A DNA stretch of 64,000 bases from an uncultured Clostridia bacterium (GCA_904419075.1 CAJFQM010000003.1:1-64000), one strand, 5' to 3'. Positions 25,832-34,861 are shown, counted from the first letter of the stretch. Made by a program: numbers and translations. The notes: generated by a model not told the origin, from the letters alone.

Positions 25832-26716
25832 TCAGCGGAGCGAAGCCGCTCCGATAATTCCGGCCGAATTGCCGAGCTGTGCGGCGAACGCTTTGACCGG
25901 CGCATAATTTTCCCCGTATACCTCTCTCCGCAAAGTTTCGTTGACCGCGGGCAGGAACAAATCCGCCGAAGCGGAAACCCCGCCGCCGATGACGAAACAT
26001 TCGGGCCTCAGAATATTTGCCAGACTGACGAGCGCCGTGCCGAGGTCGTCGGCAAATTCGTCCACGATTTCCCGCGCCTTGGGGTGATTCGCCCGCGCGG
26101 CGTCGAACACGTCCTTTGCCGTCGTATCCTCGCCGAGCGCGAGCTGTGCCCGCTTTGCGATCGCCGTCGCCGAGCAATATGCTTCCAGACAGCCCTTACG
26201 GCCGCAGTTGCACGGTCTGCCGTCGGGATGAAGCGTCATGTGTCCGAAAATTCCCGACGCATCCGCATGCACGGAGCCGCTTTCCAGCCTGCCGTCGACG
26301 ACGAAACATCCGCCCACTCCCGTGCCGAGGGTAAGCATCGCCACTCTCTTATAGCCCTTTCCGACGCCGTACAGCGCTTCTCCCAGCGCCGCGCACTTTG
26401 CGTCGTTGGCGATCAGGGCGGGAACGCCCAGATTTCTGCCGATATCGTCGCGAAGCGGGGCGTCGCTCCAACGGATATTATTGGAAAAACAAACTTTTCC
26501 CGTCACCGAATCCACCAATCCCGGCGAACCGATTCCTATTTTTCTGATGCGGTGTCCCGCGACCAGCTTTTTCGCAGCTTCCGTAAGGTCGTGCACGATT
26601 CCTTCGTAATCGCTGTCCGCACGCGTGGCCACCGAAGCCGAGGCCAGAATGATTCCGTCCTCCACTACGCCGAGCTTTGCCGACGTACCGCCTAAATCGA
26701 TACCCAACGATTTCAC
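25832..26716 (-). CDS. ROK-family sugar kinase
   Basis: The 294-residue protein has the phosphate-binding GIDLGGTSAKLGVV motif, IGIGSPGLVD, the catalytic IANDAKCAALGE, and the ROK zinc motif CNCGRKGCLEAY. It starts at GTG 26716, with AAGGAG 7 bases upstream, overlapping the GH38 stop by 4 bases (GTGA). In this operon it most likely phosphorylates mannose (or glucose) to the 6-phosphate for the isomerase encoded next. Substrate is inferred from context. Confidence 0.88.
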   Translation of the reverse strand: MKSLGIDLGGTSAKLGVVEDGIILASASVATRADSDYEGIVHDLTEAAKKLVAGHRIRKIGIGSPGLVDSVTGKVCFSNNIRWSDAPLRDDIGRNLGVPALIANDAKCAALGEALYGVGKGYKRVAMLTLGTGVGGCFVVDGRLESGSVHADASGIFGHMTLHPDGRPCNCGRKGCLEAYCSATAIAKRAQLALGEDTTAKDVFDAARANHPKAREIVDEFADDLGTALVSLANILRPECFVIGGGVSASADLFLPAVNETLRREVYGENYAPVKAFAAQLGNSAGIIGAASLR

Positions 26717-29091
26717 TCTTTCTCTCCTTCAAAGGCGTAAAACGTTACGACGCCTTCGTTTATTCCTTCCGCTTCGCGGAATATCTGTTCGGGGTTCGTC
26801 GTCCCCGTCGTCTGCAACGTATAGCGGAACTGATAGAAGCCCGCAAGACTGGCCTTGAAATTGGTTTCCCAGAAATTGTTCATTACCCAGGAATACAGCT
26901 CATCCTCGTTGGGGCTTCCCTCTCCCATCAATTTGATGGGATGCGCTTCCAGACTGCCCATCGTCATCAAAGGTGCGTCCTGCGCCGCAAGAATGACGGC
27001 TCCGTCTTTTCCTACAAACGCCGCACCGTTTTGCACCGCGTAAAAATCCACGCAGGTACCGGGCAGCTGGTCGATTCTCGGACGGAATACCGCGCCTGCC
27101 TTATCCATGCAGACCGTCTCCCCGTCCTTCGCAAACGGCAGGGACAGATACAGATTTTCCGGTTCCCAGACGCTGTCCTTATGCAGGCGCAAATCCACGG
27201 TGATTCGCGGCATCAGTTTATGCGCGGTGAGAATAACGCTGCATTCCTGCGTCCCCGCCAGACGGTATTTGAGCTCTACACGGCCGTAAAGCGTTCCGTT
27301 TTCCAAAACTTTGATGTCGATGAGCTCCCCGAAATCCCGCCGAGTGCGTACCGCTTTGCGGTTGCGTCCCATATTCCTGCGTACCCAGAGATAGTCCTCC
27401 GTCAAATCGCGGGGAGTCACTTCGTAAACGGGACGGAAAGCGGTTTCTCCTTCGCGAAGGAGCTCTTTCCCCTTCTTTTTGTCATAAATGCGCGTCACGC
27501 CGCAGGGACGGCTCATTTCTATGCGGAAATATTCGTTCTCGATTGCGTCCGTATAGATATACTCTCCCGGCCTTTCATGGAGCACGTGCGAAAGATCCGC
27601 GATTCCCTCTATCCCGCAACGGGCGCAGAGTCCCGCGCTCCTGATTGCGGGCGCGGGCTTCTCTTTCAGACGGAAGGTGCGCACCTGTTTCGGAGCGAGC
27701 TTAACGAAAATACACATTTCGGGGCCTCTCGAATAGCGGCTGATCTGGAAGGGAACGCTCTCTCCCGTGGCTTCGTCCACGACGTCGAAATGCTCGTGCC
27801 CGTAAAAATGTTCGAGATCCTGCACCAACATTTCGCATACCTCAAAATCGTGCGGGTTTGCGGCGCGGAATTTAAGTTCCCGATGCAGGGAAACGGGCGT
27901 TTCGCCCAGATGGCGATGGATTTTTTCACAGGCAATCGTCGCGGATTCGTTCGCTTTCAGGGCGAACAGCCGCTTCCATTGGTCGAGATTGTTTACCTGC
28001 GGATGATACGGCTCCGTAATCGACGAAGAGTATCCCCACGTATGTTCTGCATAAAACATCAGATTATACAGTGCGGAACGATAATTTTCCTTTCCTCCGA
28101 TTGTTCCGTCGGGATCCATCTTTCTCGCCACGTCATAAAGGCGCGACGCCGCACGGTAATGCATGGTGTCCGCAGGCGTGGAACCGACTCCGTCCGCCCA
28201 CCAATCCGTCCAGTCTCCCGCGTATTCGGGCAGATTTTCTATCTTCTCCACCCGCGCGAAAAATTCGTCCAACGTCGCAAGTTTTAATTCTATTTCCTCG
28301 TGCTCCGCGTTATATTTATCGATAAATTCCAATACTTTCAAAGACGCGGGGGAATTGTCCGTCATGTTCCCGCTGACCGAAACGGGAATGAAATCGTATT
28401 CGTAGCCCTGCGCCAAATCCGTATCCACAAACGCCTGAATCCGCTTGCACGCCTTTTCGTAAGGCGTGAGCCCCGCAAACGTCAGTCCGTCCTGCAAAGT
28501 GTACTCGAATTCGGAAGCCTGCGCGATCCCCAATTCGTTCCCGAACAGGTAATGCTCCCCGTTCCAGACCAAAAGGGAATTTCCCTTCGGCGTACGCCAG
28601 CGGAAAGGTACTTGCTTGCGGAACAAGGGATGATATCCGTGATGCGTATGAATGCAGGAAAGAAGTCCCCTCACGCCGTGATTGTACAGCGCGTCCGCAA
28701 ATCCCCAGCCGTATCCGTTGATATCCGCCGTCATCGCGTAATGATAGGAAAGACCGTATTTTTTCAGCTCCGCCACACATGCGTCCATCGTCTCGTTGAG
28801 AACTCGTTCGCTCGCGAGATCGGTCAAGTTGAGATAATTTCCCGAAAGGCCGATATTTCCCGACTTTACGAATTTCACGAAGTCCTTCTTCTCCTCCGCG
28901 TTGGCCTCCGCCAAAAACTGCTGAACGCACCAGTAGCTTTCGCAGTTCCACTTGAACCGCGGCTGCTTCTTGATTAGCTCGATCACTTCCCGAATGAAGC
29001 CCACGTGATGCGCCTTCATCTTCTCCTGCGTATCGGTGTACCCTACGTCCGTGTGCGAATGATGGATTACATAAATGGTCATCTTCTTCAT
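26713..29091 (-). CDS. Glycoside hydrolase family 38 alpha-mannosidase
   Basis: The 792-residue protein begins with the GH38 N-terminal signature HHSHTDVGYTD (zinc ligands H13 and D15) and has the nucleophile region TADINGYGWG (D123). There is no signal peptide, so it works in the cytoplasm on imported mannosides, releasing mannose for the ROK kinase. It is the first gene of the operon, behind a SigA promoter (29220-29248) and candidate operators. It is shorter than the 1000-residue class II lysosomal-type enzymes but in the range of bacterial members. Confidence 0.88.
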   Translation of the reverse strand: MKKMTIYVIHHSHTDVGYTDTQEKMKAHHVGFIREVIELIKKQPRFKWNCESYWCVQQFLAEANAEEKKDFVKFVKSGNIGLSGNYLNLTDLASERVLNETMDACVAELKKYGLSYHYAMTADINGYGWGFADALYNHGVRGLLSCIHTHHGYHPLFRKQVPFRWRTPKGNSLLVWNGEHYLFGNELGIAQASEFEYTLQDGLTFAGLTPYEKACKRIQAFVDTDLAQGYEYDFIPVSVSGNMTDNSPASLKVLEFIDKYNAEHEEIELKLATLDEFFARVEKIENLPEYAGDWTDWWADGVGSTPADTMHYRAASRLYDVARKMDPDGTIGGKENYRSALYNLMFYAEHTWGYSSSITEPYHPQVNNLDQWKRLFALKANESATIACEKIHRHLGETPVSLHRELKFRAANPHDFEVCEMLVQDLEHFYGHEHFDVVDEATGESVPFQISRYSRGPEMCIFVKLAPKQVRTFRLKEKPAPAIRSAGLCARCGIEGIADLSHVLHERPGEYIYTDAIENEYFRIEMSRPCGVTRIYDKKKGKELLREGETAFRPVYEVTPRDLTEDYLWVRRNMGRNRKAVRTRRDFGELIDIKVLENGTLYGRVELKYRLAGTQECSVILTAHKLMPRITVDLRLHKDSVWEPENLYLSLPFAKDGETVCMDKAGAVFRPRIDQLPGTCVDFYAVQNGAAFVGKDGAVILAAQDAPLMTMGSLEAHPIKLMGEGSPNEDELYSWVMNNFWETNFKASLAGFYQFRYTLQTTGTTNPEQIFREAEGINEGVVTFYAFEGEKE

Positions 29092-29163
29092 ATTTCAAAA
29101 CCTCTTTCCTTATAAAAAGATATGCTTTTTTCGGAATTTTCTTCCGTTCAAGACAATTTTTCT

Positions 29164-29312
29164 ATGAAATGACAGGTAATTTTCATTTTTTAGATAATTT
29201 AATGACTAATTTCATGACAAGTATAGCACATCTTTTTTTGCTTGTCAATACCTGATTGCAAATTTTCACAATTATTTTTTCGATTTGAAAAAAGACTGTC
29301 ATTTATCTGACA
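29164..29312. promoter_or_regulatory. Candidate operator cluster between GH38 operon and rpiR-type gene
   Basis: An imperfect inverted repeat TGAAAT...ATTTTCA lies at 29164-29185, downstream of the minus promoter; an ATTTCATGACA half-pair lies at 29209-29219; TGTCA-N6-TGACA lies at 29297-29312 upstream of the plus promoter. TGAAA-type half sites are usual for RpiR-type regulators. Binding is inferred. Confidence 0.4.
29220..29248 (-). promoter_or_regulatory. SigA promoter of the mannoside operon
   Basis: A perfect TTGACA (29248-29243) and TATACT (29225-29220) with a 17-bp spacer on the minus strand, about 130 bases before the GH38 start. Confidence 0.8.
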
Positions 29313-29328
29313 AATATCAAGAGATGTC

Positions 29329-29357
29329 TTGACAAAAAATCGAAAATGTGGTATATT
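29329..29357 (+). promoter_or_regulatory. SigA promoter of the RpiR-type regulator gene
   Basis: TTGACA (29329-29334) and TATATT (29352-29357) with a 17-bp spacer, 44 bases before the regulator start and divergent from the mannoside operon promoter. Confidence 0.8.
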
Positions 29358-29401
29358 TGATAAGGGAAATATCATAAAATTTATTTTCGGACGGTGTATT
29401 T

Positions 29402-30223
29402 ATGGCAGAAAGCGTTTTTGACAGAATCGCGTTGCTCCGACAGCGTACCACCAAACAGGAGCGCGCGATCATCGACTGTCTCAACAATAACAACATCACC
29501 AATCTGAGTTATCTTTCCATTACGGAGTTTGCGAGCCTTGCCAACGTGGCGGAATCCACTCTTTTGAGATTTTGTCGGAAACTCGGCTTGCGGGGATACT
29601 CCGAATTCCGCATGCTGTTGGCACAGAGCAACAGCAACGAATACACGGGAGATACGGAAGATTTTGCCTTTACGATCATGGACAGCATGACGACGGCCCT
29701 CCATTCTACATATGAGCTTTTAGATCATTCGGACGTGGAAAAAGCGGTGGATATTCTTTTGAAAGCGAAACGTATTTATTGCTTCGGAAGCGGGAATTCC
29801 GGCGTGGCCGCGGAAGAAATGAGGAATAAATTTCTTCGTTTCGGAATTCACGTCTATCATTTGAGCGACAGTCACTTTCAGACGATCGCCGCCTGTACTC
29901 TGACGAAAGAAGACGCGCTGGTGCTCTTTTCCGTCAGCGGAAGCACGAAGGACATGATAGGAATTGCGCAAACCGCACGGAGAAACGGCACAAAACTCGT
30001 CATCATCACAAATTATCTTCGCTCCCCTTTGGGTTCCTACGCAGATGTTCCTTTATACGTCGTGGCGAAAAACACGCCCTTGGACGGAGGTTCCCTCGTC
30101 GCCAAAATCAGTCAATTATACGTCATCGACGTATTGGCGGCGGCCGTGTTCAAACGCACGGAAAAAGAATCTCAGCGGAATATCGAACGCACCGCGATCG
30201 CCGTCCTCGACAAAGAAATCTGA
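29402..30223 (+). CDS. MurR/RpiR-family transcriptional regulator
   Basis: The 273-residue protein has the RpiR helix-turn-helix (residues about 15-80; LSITEFASLANVAESTLLRFCRKLGLRGYSEF) and a SIS sugar-phosphate-binding domain (IYCFGSGNSGVAAEEMRNKF; VLFSVSGSTKDMI). It is divergent from the eight-gene mannoside operon, with operator candidates between the two promoters, so it probably senses mannose-6-phosphate or a related sugar phosphate and controls both units. That ligand is an inference. Confidence 0.9.
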   Translation: MAESVFDRIALLRQRTTKQERAIIDCLNNNNITNLSYLSITEFASLANVAESTLLRFCRKLGLRGYSEFRMLLAQSNSNEYTGDTEDFAFTIMDSMTTALHSTYELLDHSDVEKAVDILLKAKRIYCFGSGNSGVAAEEMRNKFLRFGIHVYHLSDSHFQTIAACTLTKEDALVLFSVSGSTKDMIGIAQTARRNGTKLVIITNYLRSPLGSYADVPLYVVAKNTPLDGGSLVAKISQLYVIDVLAAAVFKRTEKESQRNIERTAIAVLDKEI

Positions 30224-30314
30224 ACGCGGCGGAAAAGAGCCTTCAAAAGCGTTCCCTCACAAAAAACATCTCATAAAAATAAAATTCAAAAAAAGATTTG
30301 CTCTTCGTCTGTCG

Positions 30315-30343
30315 TTGACAAATCTTTTTATTTTTGTTATAAT
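30315..30343 (+). promoter_or_regulatory. SigA promoter of marR-ABC-ABC
   Basis: Perfect TTGACA (30315-30320) and TATAAT (30338-30343) separated by 17 bp, 36 bases before the MarR start. Confidence 0.85.
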
Positions 30344-30344
30344 T

Positions 30345-30358
30345 GTTGCGTACGCAAC
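30345..30358. promoter_or_regulatory. Perfect 14-bp palindrome, likely MarR operator
   Basis: GTTGCGTACGCAAC begins one base after the -10 box, at the transcription start. A repressor bound here would block its own operon, as expected for MarR-type control of exporters. Confidence 0.65.
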
Positions 30359-30378
30359 TATTTTCAAGGAGAACAACG

Positions 30379-30819
30379 ATGCCGACGTTTATGAGACAAA
30401 TCAACGTCATCAGCCGATGCGGTGCGCTGTATCGGGCGGAAAAGCTGAAAGACATACAGCTCGGCGCGCCCCATCACAGTTACATTATAAATGTATGTAA
30501 ATATCCGGGGACCTCTCAGGAACAACTGGCAAAGCATATCTGCGTGGACAAGAGCAATGTGGCAAGACAACTCGCCTATCTCGAAAAAGAGGGTTTTGTA
30601 GAGCGCAAGCAAAGTCCGGCAGACGGGCGGGTCATTCTCGTCTATCCCACGCAAAAGGCGTTTGACGTATTGCCGGAAGTAAAAAGAGTAACCGCCTTTT
30701 GGAACGAATACATTACGCAGGATCTCACGAAAGAGGAAAAAGAGAGTCTGTCGGGCGTTCTGGAAAAAATAGTCGGCCGCGCACGCAGCTATTTCGAGGA
30801 ACGCGGGGAGGCAAAATGA
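30379..30819 (+). CDS. MarR-family transcriptional regulator
   Basis: The 146-residue protein has the winged helix of MarR: SQEQLAKHICVDKSNVARQL (recognition helix) and ERKQSPADGRVILVYPT (wing with the DxR motif). Start 30379 has AAGGAG 7 bases upstream. It overlaps the first ABC subunit by 4 bases (ATGA), and the palindrome at the transcription start is its likely operator. The inducer is unknown, probably an exported toxic compound. Confidence 0.9.
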   Translation: MPTFMRQINVISRCGALYRAEKLKDIQLGAPHHSYIINVCKYPGTSQEQLAKHICVDKSNVARQLAYLEKEGFVERKQSPADGRVILVYPTQKAFDVLPEVKRVTAFWNEYITQDLTKEEKESLSGVLEKIVGRARSYFEERGEAK

Positions 30820-32543
30820 AATTTCTTTTTCGATACATAAAGCCGTTCACAAAAATCATGCTGGTGGGATTTCTCATCAAATGTACGGGAACGCTGATAG
30901 AGCTGGCCCTCCCCTACATTCTCAGTCATATTCTCGACGACGTGGTGCCGAACGACGGACGCTTGTCCATGATCATCCTGTGGGGCGGGGTCATGATTGC
31001 CTGTTCGTTGATTGCGCTCGTCTGCAACGTCAAAGCAAACCGAATGGCGTCAAAAGTCGCGCGCGACTGCACGGAGCAAATCCGTCACGACCTCTTTTAC
31101 CGTACCATGACTCTTTCGGGGAGACAAATAGATGCTTTTACCGTTCCGTCGCTGGAATCGCGCATTACGACGGATACTTATAACGTTCAGGATTTTATCG
31201 GAAAAATCCAACGGCTGGGCGTAAGGGCGCCCCTGCTTTTACTCGGAGGAATTATCGTGACGCTGGTCATGGATCCTTTTCTCTCCCTCGTCATGCTGGC
31301 GGTGCTTCCCGTTATTTTTGCGGTGGTGTATTTCGTTTCTCTCTGGGGCGTGCGGCTTTATAAAAACGTTCAGAAATCGGTGGACGGCATGATCCGCGTC
31401 GTGAGAGAGGATTCCCAAGGAATTCGGGTCATCAAAGCCCTGTCCCGCGTGGAACGCGAACATCAGCGCTACGACAAGGTGAATAAAAAGCTCGTTTCGG
31501 ACGAAAAAAAGGCGAATCTCACGCTCGGATTCGTCAATCCCGTCATGAACCTTTTAATGAATCTCGGAATTACGTTCGTCGTGCTGCTCGGCGCCTATCG
31601 CGTCATGGGAAGAAAGACCGACCCCGGAGTAATTATCGCTTTTACGCAGTATTTCACCATGATTTCCACGGCTACGCTCTCTATCACCCGCATTTTTATG
31701 ATGTATACGAGAAGCACGGCCTCCGCGGGAAGAATTCAACAGGTCGTGGACTCCCCGAAGGAATTGACGGCGCTCTCAGAAGCGGATTATCCGATTAAAG
31801 ATGAAAACGGGTATATCGTATTCGAAAACGTATCTTTTTCCTACGGAGGAAAGGGCCATCACCTCAAAAATATCTCCTTTTCTCTGCCGCGGGGTCAGAC
31901 GCTGGGCATTATCGGAGGGACGGGGAGCGGAAAAACGACACTCATCAATCTTTTGATGCGGGTTTACGATATAAATTCCGGCTCGATACGAATCGGCGGA
32001 CGGGATATCCGCACATTCGACGGCGGAGAACTGCATCGAAAATTCGGCATCGCCATGCAGAATGATTTTCTGTATTCGGATACCATAGAGGAAAATATCC
32101 GTTTCGGCAGGGAACTGTCTCACGAAGACATCGTCCGCGCGGCAAAAATCGCGCAGGCGGACGAATTTATTTCCGCATCCTCCGAAGGATATTCCCGCAT
32201 TCTCTCTCCCAAAGCGACAAACCTTTCCGGCGGGCAGAAACAGAGGCTTCTGATTGCAAGAGCTTTGGCGGCAAGGCCGCAGATCCTCATTTTGGACGAC
32301 TCGTCCTCCGCCCTCGATTACCGCACCGATTCCAACCTTCGCGCCGCCATCGCGCAAAATCTCGAAAATACCACGCTCATCGTCGTGGCACAGAGAGTCA
32401 GTTCCGTCATGAACTGCGATCTCATTTTGGTGCTGGACGAAGGCGAAATCATCGGCATGGGAAAACACGCACAGCTTTTGGAGAATTGTCCCGTATATCG
32501 GGAAATCAGCGATTCGCAGATGGGAGGGAGCTTCGTTGAATAA
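30816..32543 (+). CDS. ABC exporter subunit with non-canonical Walker B (heterodimer partner 1)
   Basis: The 575-residue protein joins a six-helix transmembrane domain to an ATPase domain: Walker A GGTGSGKTT, signature LSGGQKQR, Walker B ILILDDSSSALD, and switch VVAQRVSS. The catalytic glutamate after Walker B is Asp, and the switch histidine is Gln, while the signature is canonical. This is the pattern of the degenerate-site subunit of heterodimeric multidrug exporters of the BmrC/BmrD kind. It starts at 30816 with GGGGAGG upstream and overlaps the next gene by 8 bases. Confidence 0.9.
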   Translation: MKFLFRYIKPFTKIMLVGFLIKCTGTLIELALPYILSHILDDVVPNDGRLSMIILWGGVMIACSLIALVCNVKANRMASKVARDCTEQIRHDLFYRTMTLSGRQIDAFTVPSLESRITTDTYNVQDFIGKIQRLGVRAPLLLLGGIIVTLVMDPFLSLVMLAVLPVIFAVVYFVSLWGVRLYKNVQKSVDGMIRVVREDSQGIRVIKALSRVEREHQRYDKVNKKLVSDEKKANLTLGFVNPVMNLLMNLGITFVVLLGAYRVMGRKTDPGVIIAFTQYFTMISTATLSITRIFMMYTRSTASAGRIQQVVDSPKELTALSEADYPIKDENGYIVFENVSFSYGGKGHHLKNISFSLPRGQTLGIIGGTGSGKTTLINLLMRVYDINSGSIRIGGRDIRTFDGGELHRKFGIAMQNDFLYSDTIEENIRFGRELSHEDIVRAAKIAQADEFISASSEGYSRILSPKATNLSGGQKQRLLIARALAARPQILILDDSSSALDYRTDSNLRAAIAQNLENTTLIVVAQRVSSVMNCDLILVLDEGEIIGMGKHAQLLENCPVYREISDSQMGGSFVE

Positions 32544-34329
32544 AATTATTCATTCAGAAAAACCGAAAAGCGGACACGTATTTGTCCGATTGCTCGGATA
32601 TATGCTCAAATTCTGGCCCCTGACTTTGACGGGAATCGCCTTTTCTCTCCTGTCCAACTATCTCGCTTTGCTCGGCCCCCGCTATCTCGGCGCGGCAATC
32701 GACGCCATCTCGGATAAGAACGGCGTACAGATGGACGTCGTAATGTTTAATTTCTGGCGCATGCTGCTCTGTTACGTCATTTCGGCTGTTCTCGCCTATC
32801 TCCTCACCGTGGTCATGGTTCATCTCAGCCAGAAAATCACCTATCGAATGAGGAAACAGCTCTTCGAAAACCTCACCGTCCTGCCCGTCTCCTATTTCGA
32901 TACGCACACCACGGGAGACATTATCAGCCGTATTTCCTACGATATCGATACGGTCAATGCCACGCTGTCCACCGACCTCGTTCAGGTGCTCACCAGCATT
33001 TATTCCGTCCTCGGCTCGCTGTATTTCATGTTCGTCATTTCAAAGCCCCTTATTCTCATCTTTGCAGTCACCGTGCCCATTTCCGTCATTTTCACCAAAA
33101 TCAAGGCGAAAAAAATCCAGCCGCTCTTCCGGAAACGGTCGAGAAAGCTGGGGGAAATGAACGGTTTTGCCGAAGAAATGTTGTCGGGCGCAAAGACGAT
33201 CAACGCCTACGACCAAGCGGAAAACGTCACCGCGAAATTCGACAAGCGAAACAAAGCCGCCGTGGATTCCTACTATGACGCGGAATATTACGGAGCCATG
33301 ATAGGCCCTTCCGTCAACTTCATCAATAACCTTTCCCTCTCCCTCATCATGATTTTCGGCGGAGTCCTCTACCTGCTTTCCCAAAACGGCACCGTAGCCG
33401 CGGGAACGATATGGTTCATCACGCTGGGCGGAGTTACGCAGTTCGTCATGTATTCGAGAAAGTTTTCGGGTCCGATCAATGAATTTGCCAATATCGTCAG
33501 CGAGTTTCAATCCGCCTTTACCGCCGCCGAGAGAATTTTCCGCATCATCGACGAAAAACCCGAACCCGCCGACAAAGAAAACGCCGTAAAAATTTCCGAT
33601 GCCGCGGGAGATGTGGAACTCAAAGACGTCGAATTCGGATACCTGCCCGAAAAAATCGTCCTGCACGATCTTTCCCTTCATGCAAAGCCCGGACAAACGG
33701 TAGCCATCGTCGGGCCGACGGGTGCAGGAAAAACGACCATCATCAACCTTTTGATGCGCTTTTACGACGTGAATTCGGGAGAAATTTTCGTAGACAACAA
33801 CGAAATCCGGAATATCGCGCGGGACAGTCTGCGAAACAATTATACCATGGTTCTCCAAGATACCTGGCTGTTTTACGGAACGATCCGCGAAAACATCACT
33901 TACGGCAGGGACGACGCCACCTTTGAAGACGTCGTCGCCGCCGCAAAGGCCGCAAAAATCCATTCCTATATCGAACGGCTTCCCGACGGTTACGATACCT
34001 TGCTCTCCGATGACGGCGTCAATATCTCCAAAGGACAAAAACAACTCATCACCATCGCGAGAGCAATGCTCCCCAAAAGCAAAATGCTCATTCTCGACGA
34101 GGCCACCTCCAACGTCGATTCCCGAACGGAAATTCAGATTCAGGACGCCATGTCCGAACTGATGAAGGGCAGAACTTGTTTCGTCATCGCACACCGCTTA
34201 TCCACCATTCAAAACGCCGACATTATCCTCGTCGTAAAGGACGGAAACGTCATTGAACAAGGGAATCATGAAGAACTGCTTCGGCAAAACGGGTTTTATG
34301 CCGCTCTCTATAATTCTCAATTCTCTTAA
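32536..34329 (+). CDS. ABC exporter subunit with canonical Walker B (heterodimer partner 2)
   Basis: The 597-residue protein has six membrane helices and an ATPase domain with Walker A GPTGAGKTT, Walker B MLILDEATSNVD and switch IAHRLSTI, all canonical, but signature ISKGQKQ in place of LSGGQ. Combined with subunit 1 this gives one competent and one degenerate ATP site. It starts at TTG 32536, 5 bases after GAGGGAG, inside the previous gene. The pair is expected to export drugs or lipids. Confidence 0.9.
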   Translation: MNKIIHSEKPKSGHVFVRLLGYMLKFWPLTLTGIAFSLLSNYLALLGPRYLGAAIDAISDKNGVQMDVVMFNFWRMLLCYVISAVLAYLLTVVMVHLSQKITYRMRKQLFENLTVLPVSYFDTHTTGDIISRISYDIDTVNATLSTDLVQVLTSIYSVLGSLYFMFVISKPLILIFAVTVPISVIFTKIKAKKIQPLFRKRSRKLGEMNGFAEEMLSGAKTINAYDQAENVTAKFDKRNKAAVDSYYDAEYYGAMIGPSVNFINNLSLSLIMIFGGVLYLLSQNGTVAAGTIWFITLGGVTQFVMYSRKFSGPINEFANIVSEFQSAFTAAERIFRIIDEKPEPADKENAVKISDAAGDVELKDVEFGYLPEKIVLHDLSLHAKPGQTVAIVGPTGAGKTTIINLLMRFYDVNSGEIFVDNNEIRNIARDSLRNNYTMVLQDTWLFYGTIRENITYGRDDATFEDVVAAAKAAKIHSYIERLPDGYDTLLSDDGVNISKGQKQLITIARAMLPKSKMLILDEATSNVDSRTEIQIQDAMSELMKGRTCFVIAHRLSTIQNADIILVVKDGNVIEQGNHEELLRQNGFYAALYNSQFS

Positions 34330-34361
34330 TAATTTCTGTATCCCATAAAATTTACAATTAT

Positions 34362-34391
34362 AAAAGCCGGACGCAAAAGCGTCCGGCTTTT
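34362..34391 (+). terminator. Terminator of the marR-ABC-ABC operon
   Basis: AAAAGCCGGACGC (34362-34374) pairs perfectly with GCGTCCGGCTTTT (34379-34391) around an AAAA loop, followed by T-rich sequence. Confidence 0.85.
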
Positions 34392-34404
34392 TTCTTTTTT
34401 CTTT

Positions 34405-34534
34405 TTTCGAAAAAAGAAAGATACACGGGAAAAATCGCTCTCCCGCGTATCGTTCCTTAAACCAATGATTTTTTTGTGTGTGCCGCTCTAATTTTTCGGG
34501 CTCCCCTTCTGTCTATCCCCGAAAGAATATTTCT
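34405..34534 (-). ncRNA. Predicted orphan small RNA (about 130 nt)
   Basis: A consensus promoter (34541-34569) fires leftwards into a stretch with no ATG-started ORF. The minus transcript has an internal hairpin (TTCGGG with CCCGAA, around 34481-34513) and ends in a hairpin at 34451-34420 whose 11-bp arms pair only with a G-U pair allowed, followed by TTTCTTTTTT. The wobble makes the hairpin specific to this strand. It matches no RNA family I recognise. It lies between the ABC operon and an XRE regulator. Confidence 0.55.
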
Positions 34535-34540
34535 GTTTCT

Positions 34541-34569
34541 ATTATATCAGGTCTTTTGACTTATGTCAA
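34541..34569 (-). promoter_or_regulatory. SigA promoter of the orphan RNA, overlapped by an inverted repeat
   Basis: Perfect TTGACA (34569-34564) and TATAAT (34546-34541) are 17 bp apart on the minus strand. TTGAC-TTAT-GTCAA (34556-34569) is an inverted repeat covering the -35 box and could be an operator, for example of the XRE protein encoded next door. Confidence 0.7.
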
Positions 34570-34657
34570 GCCAAAAAAGACAAAATTTGGTAAAATGATA
34601 TGAGTAGATATAAACTTGTGCTTTTAAGCAAAAAAAATTCTTATCCTTTAACGAACG

Positions 34658-34861
34658 ATGACATACAGCGAAATTATCAAACAACTGATGATCGAGCGGG
34701 ATTTAAGCCAAGAAAAATTAGCGCGGATTCTCAGCGTCAATCAAACCACCGTTGGACAATGGCTGAACGGGAAGAAAAAGCCCTCCTATGACAATATTCT
34801 GGCGTTTTATACGCATTTCGGCATCACGCCAAACGAATTTTTCGGAATCGACGAAGACTGA
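34658..34861 (+). CDS. Small XRE-family DNA-binding protein (67 aa)
   Basis: The whole protein is one Cro/C1-type helix-turn-helix: MTYSEIIKQLMIERDLSQEKL, LSVNQTTVGQWLNGKKKPSYDN (recognition helix), ending GITPNEFFGIDED. No effector domain is present. The ribosome site is poor, while an extended -10 (TGGTAAAAT, 34588-34596) lies 60 bases upstream. It may repress itself or the adjacent minus-strand RNA promoter through the inverted repeat at 34556-34569. Confidence 0.85.
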   Translation: MTYSEIIKQLMIERDLSQEKLARILSVNQTTVGQWLNGKKKPSYDNILAFYTHFGITPNEFFGIDED

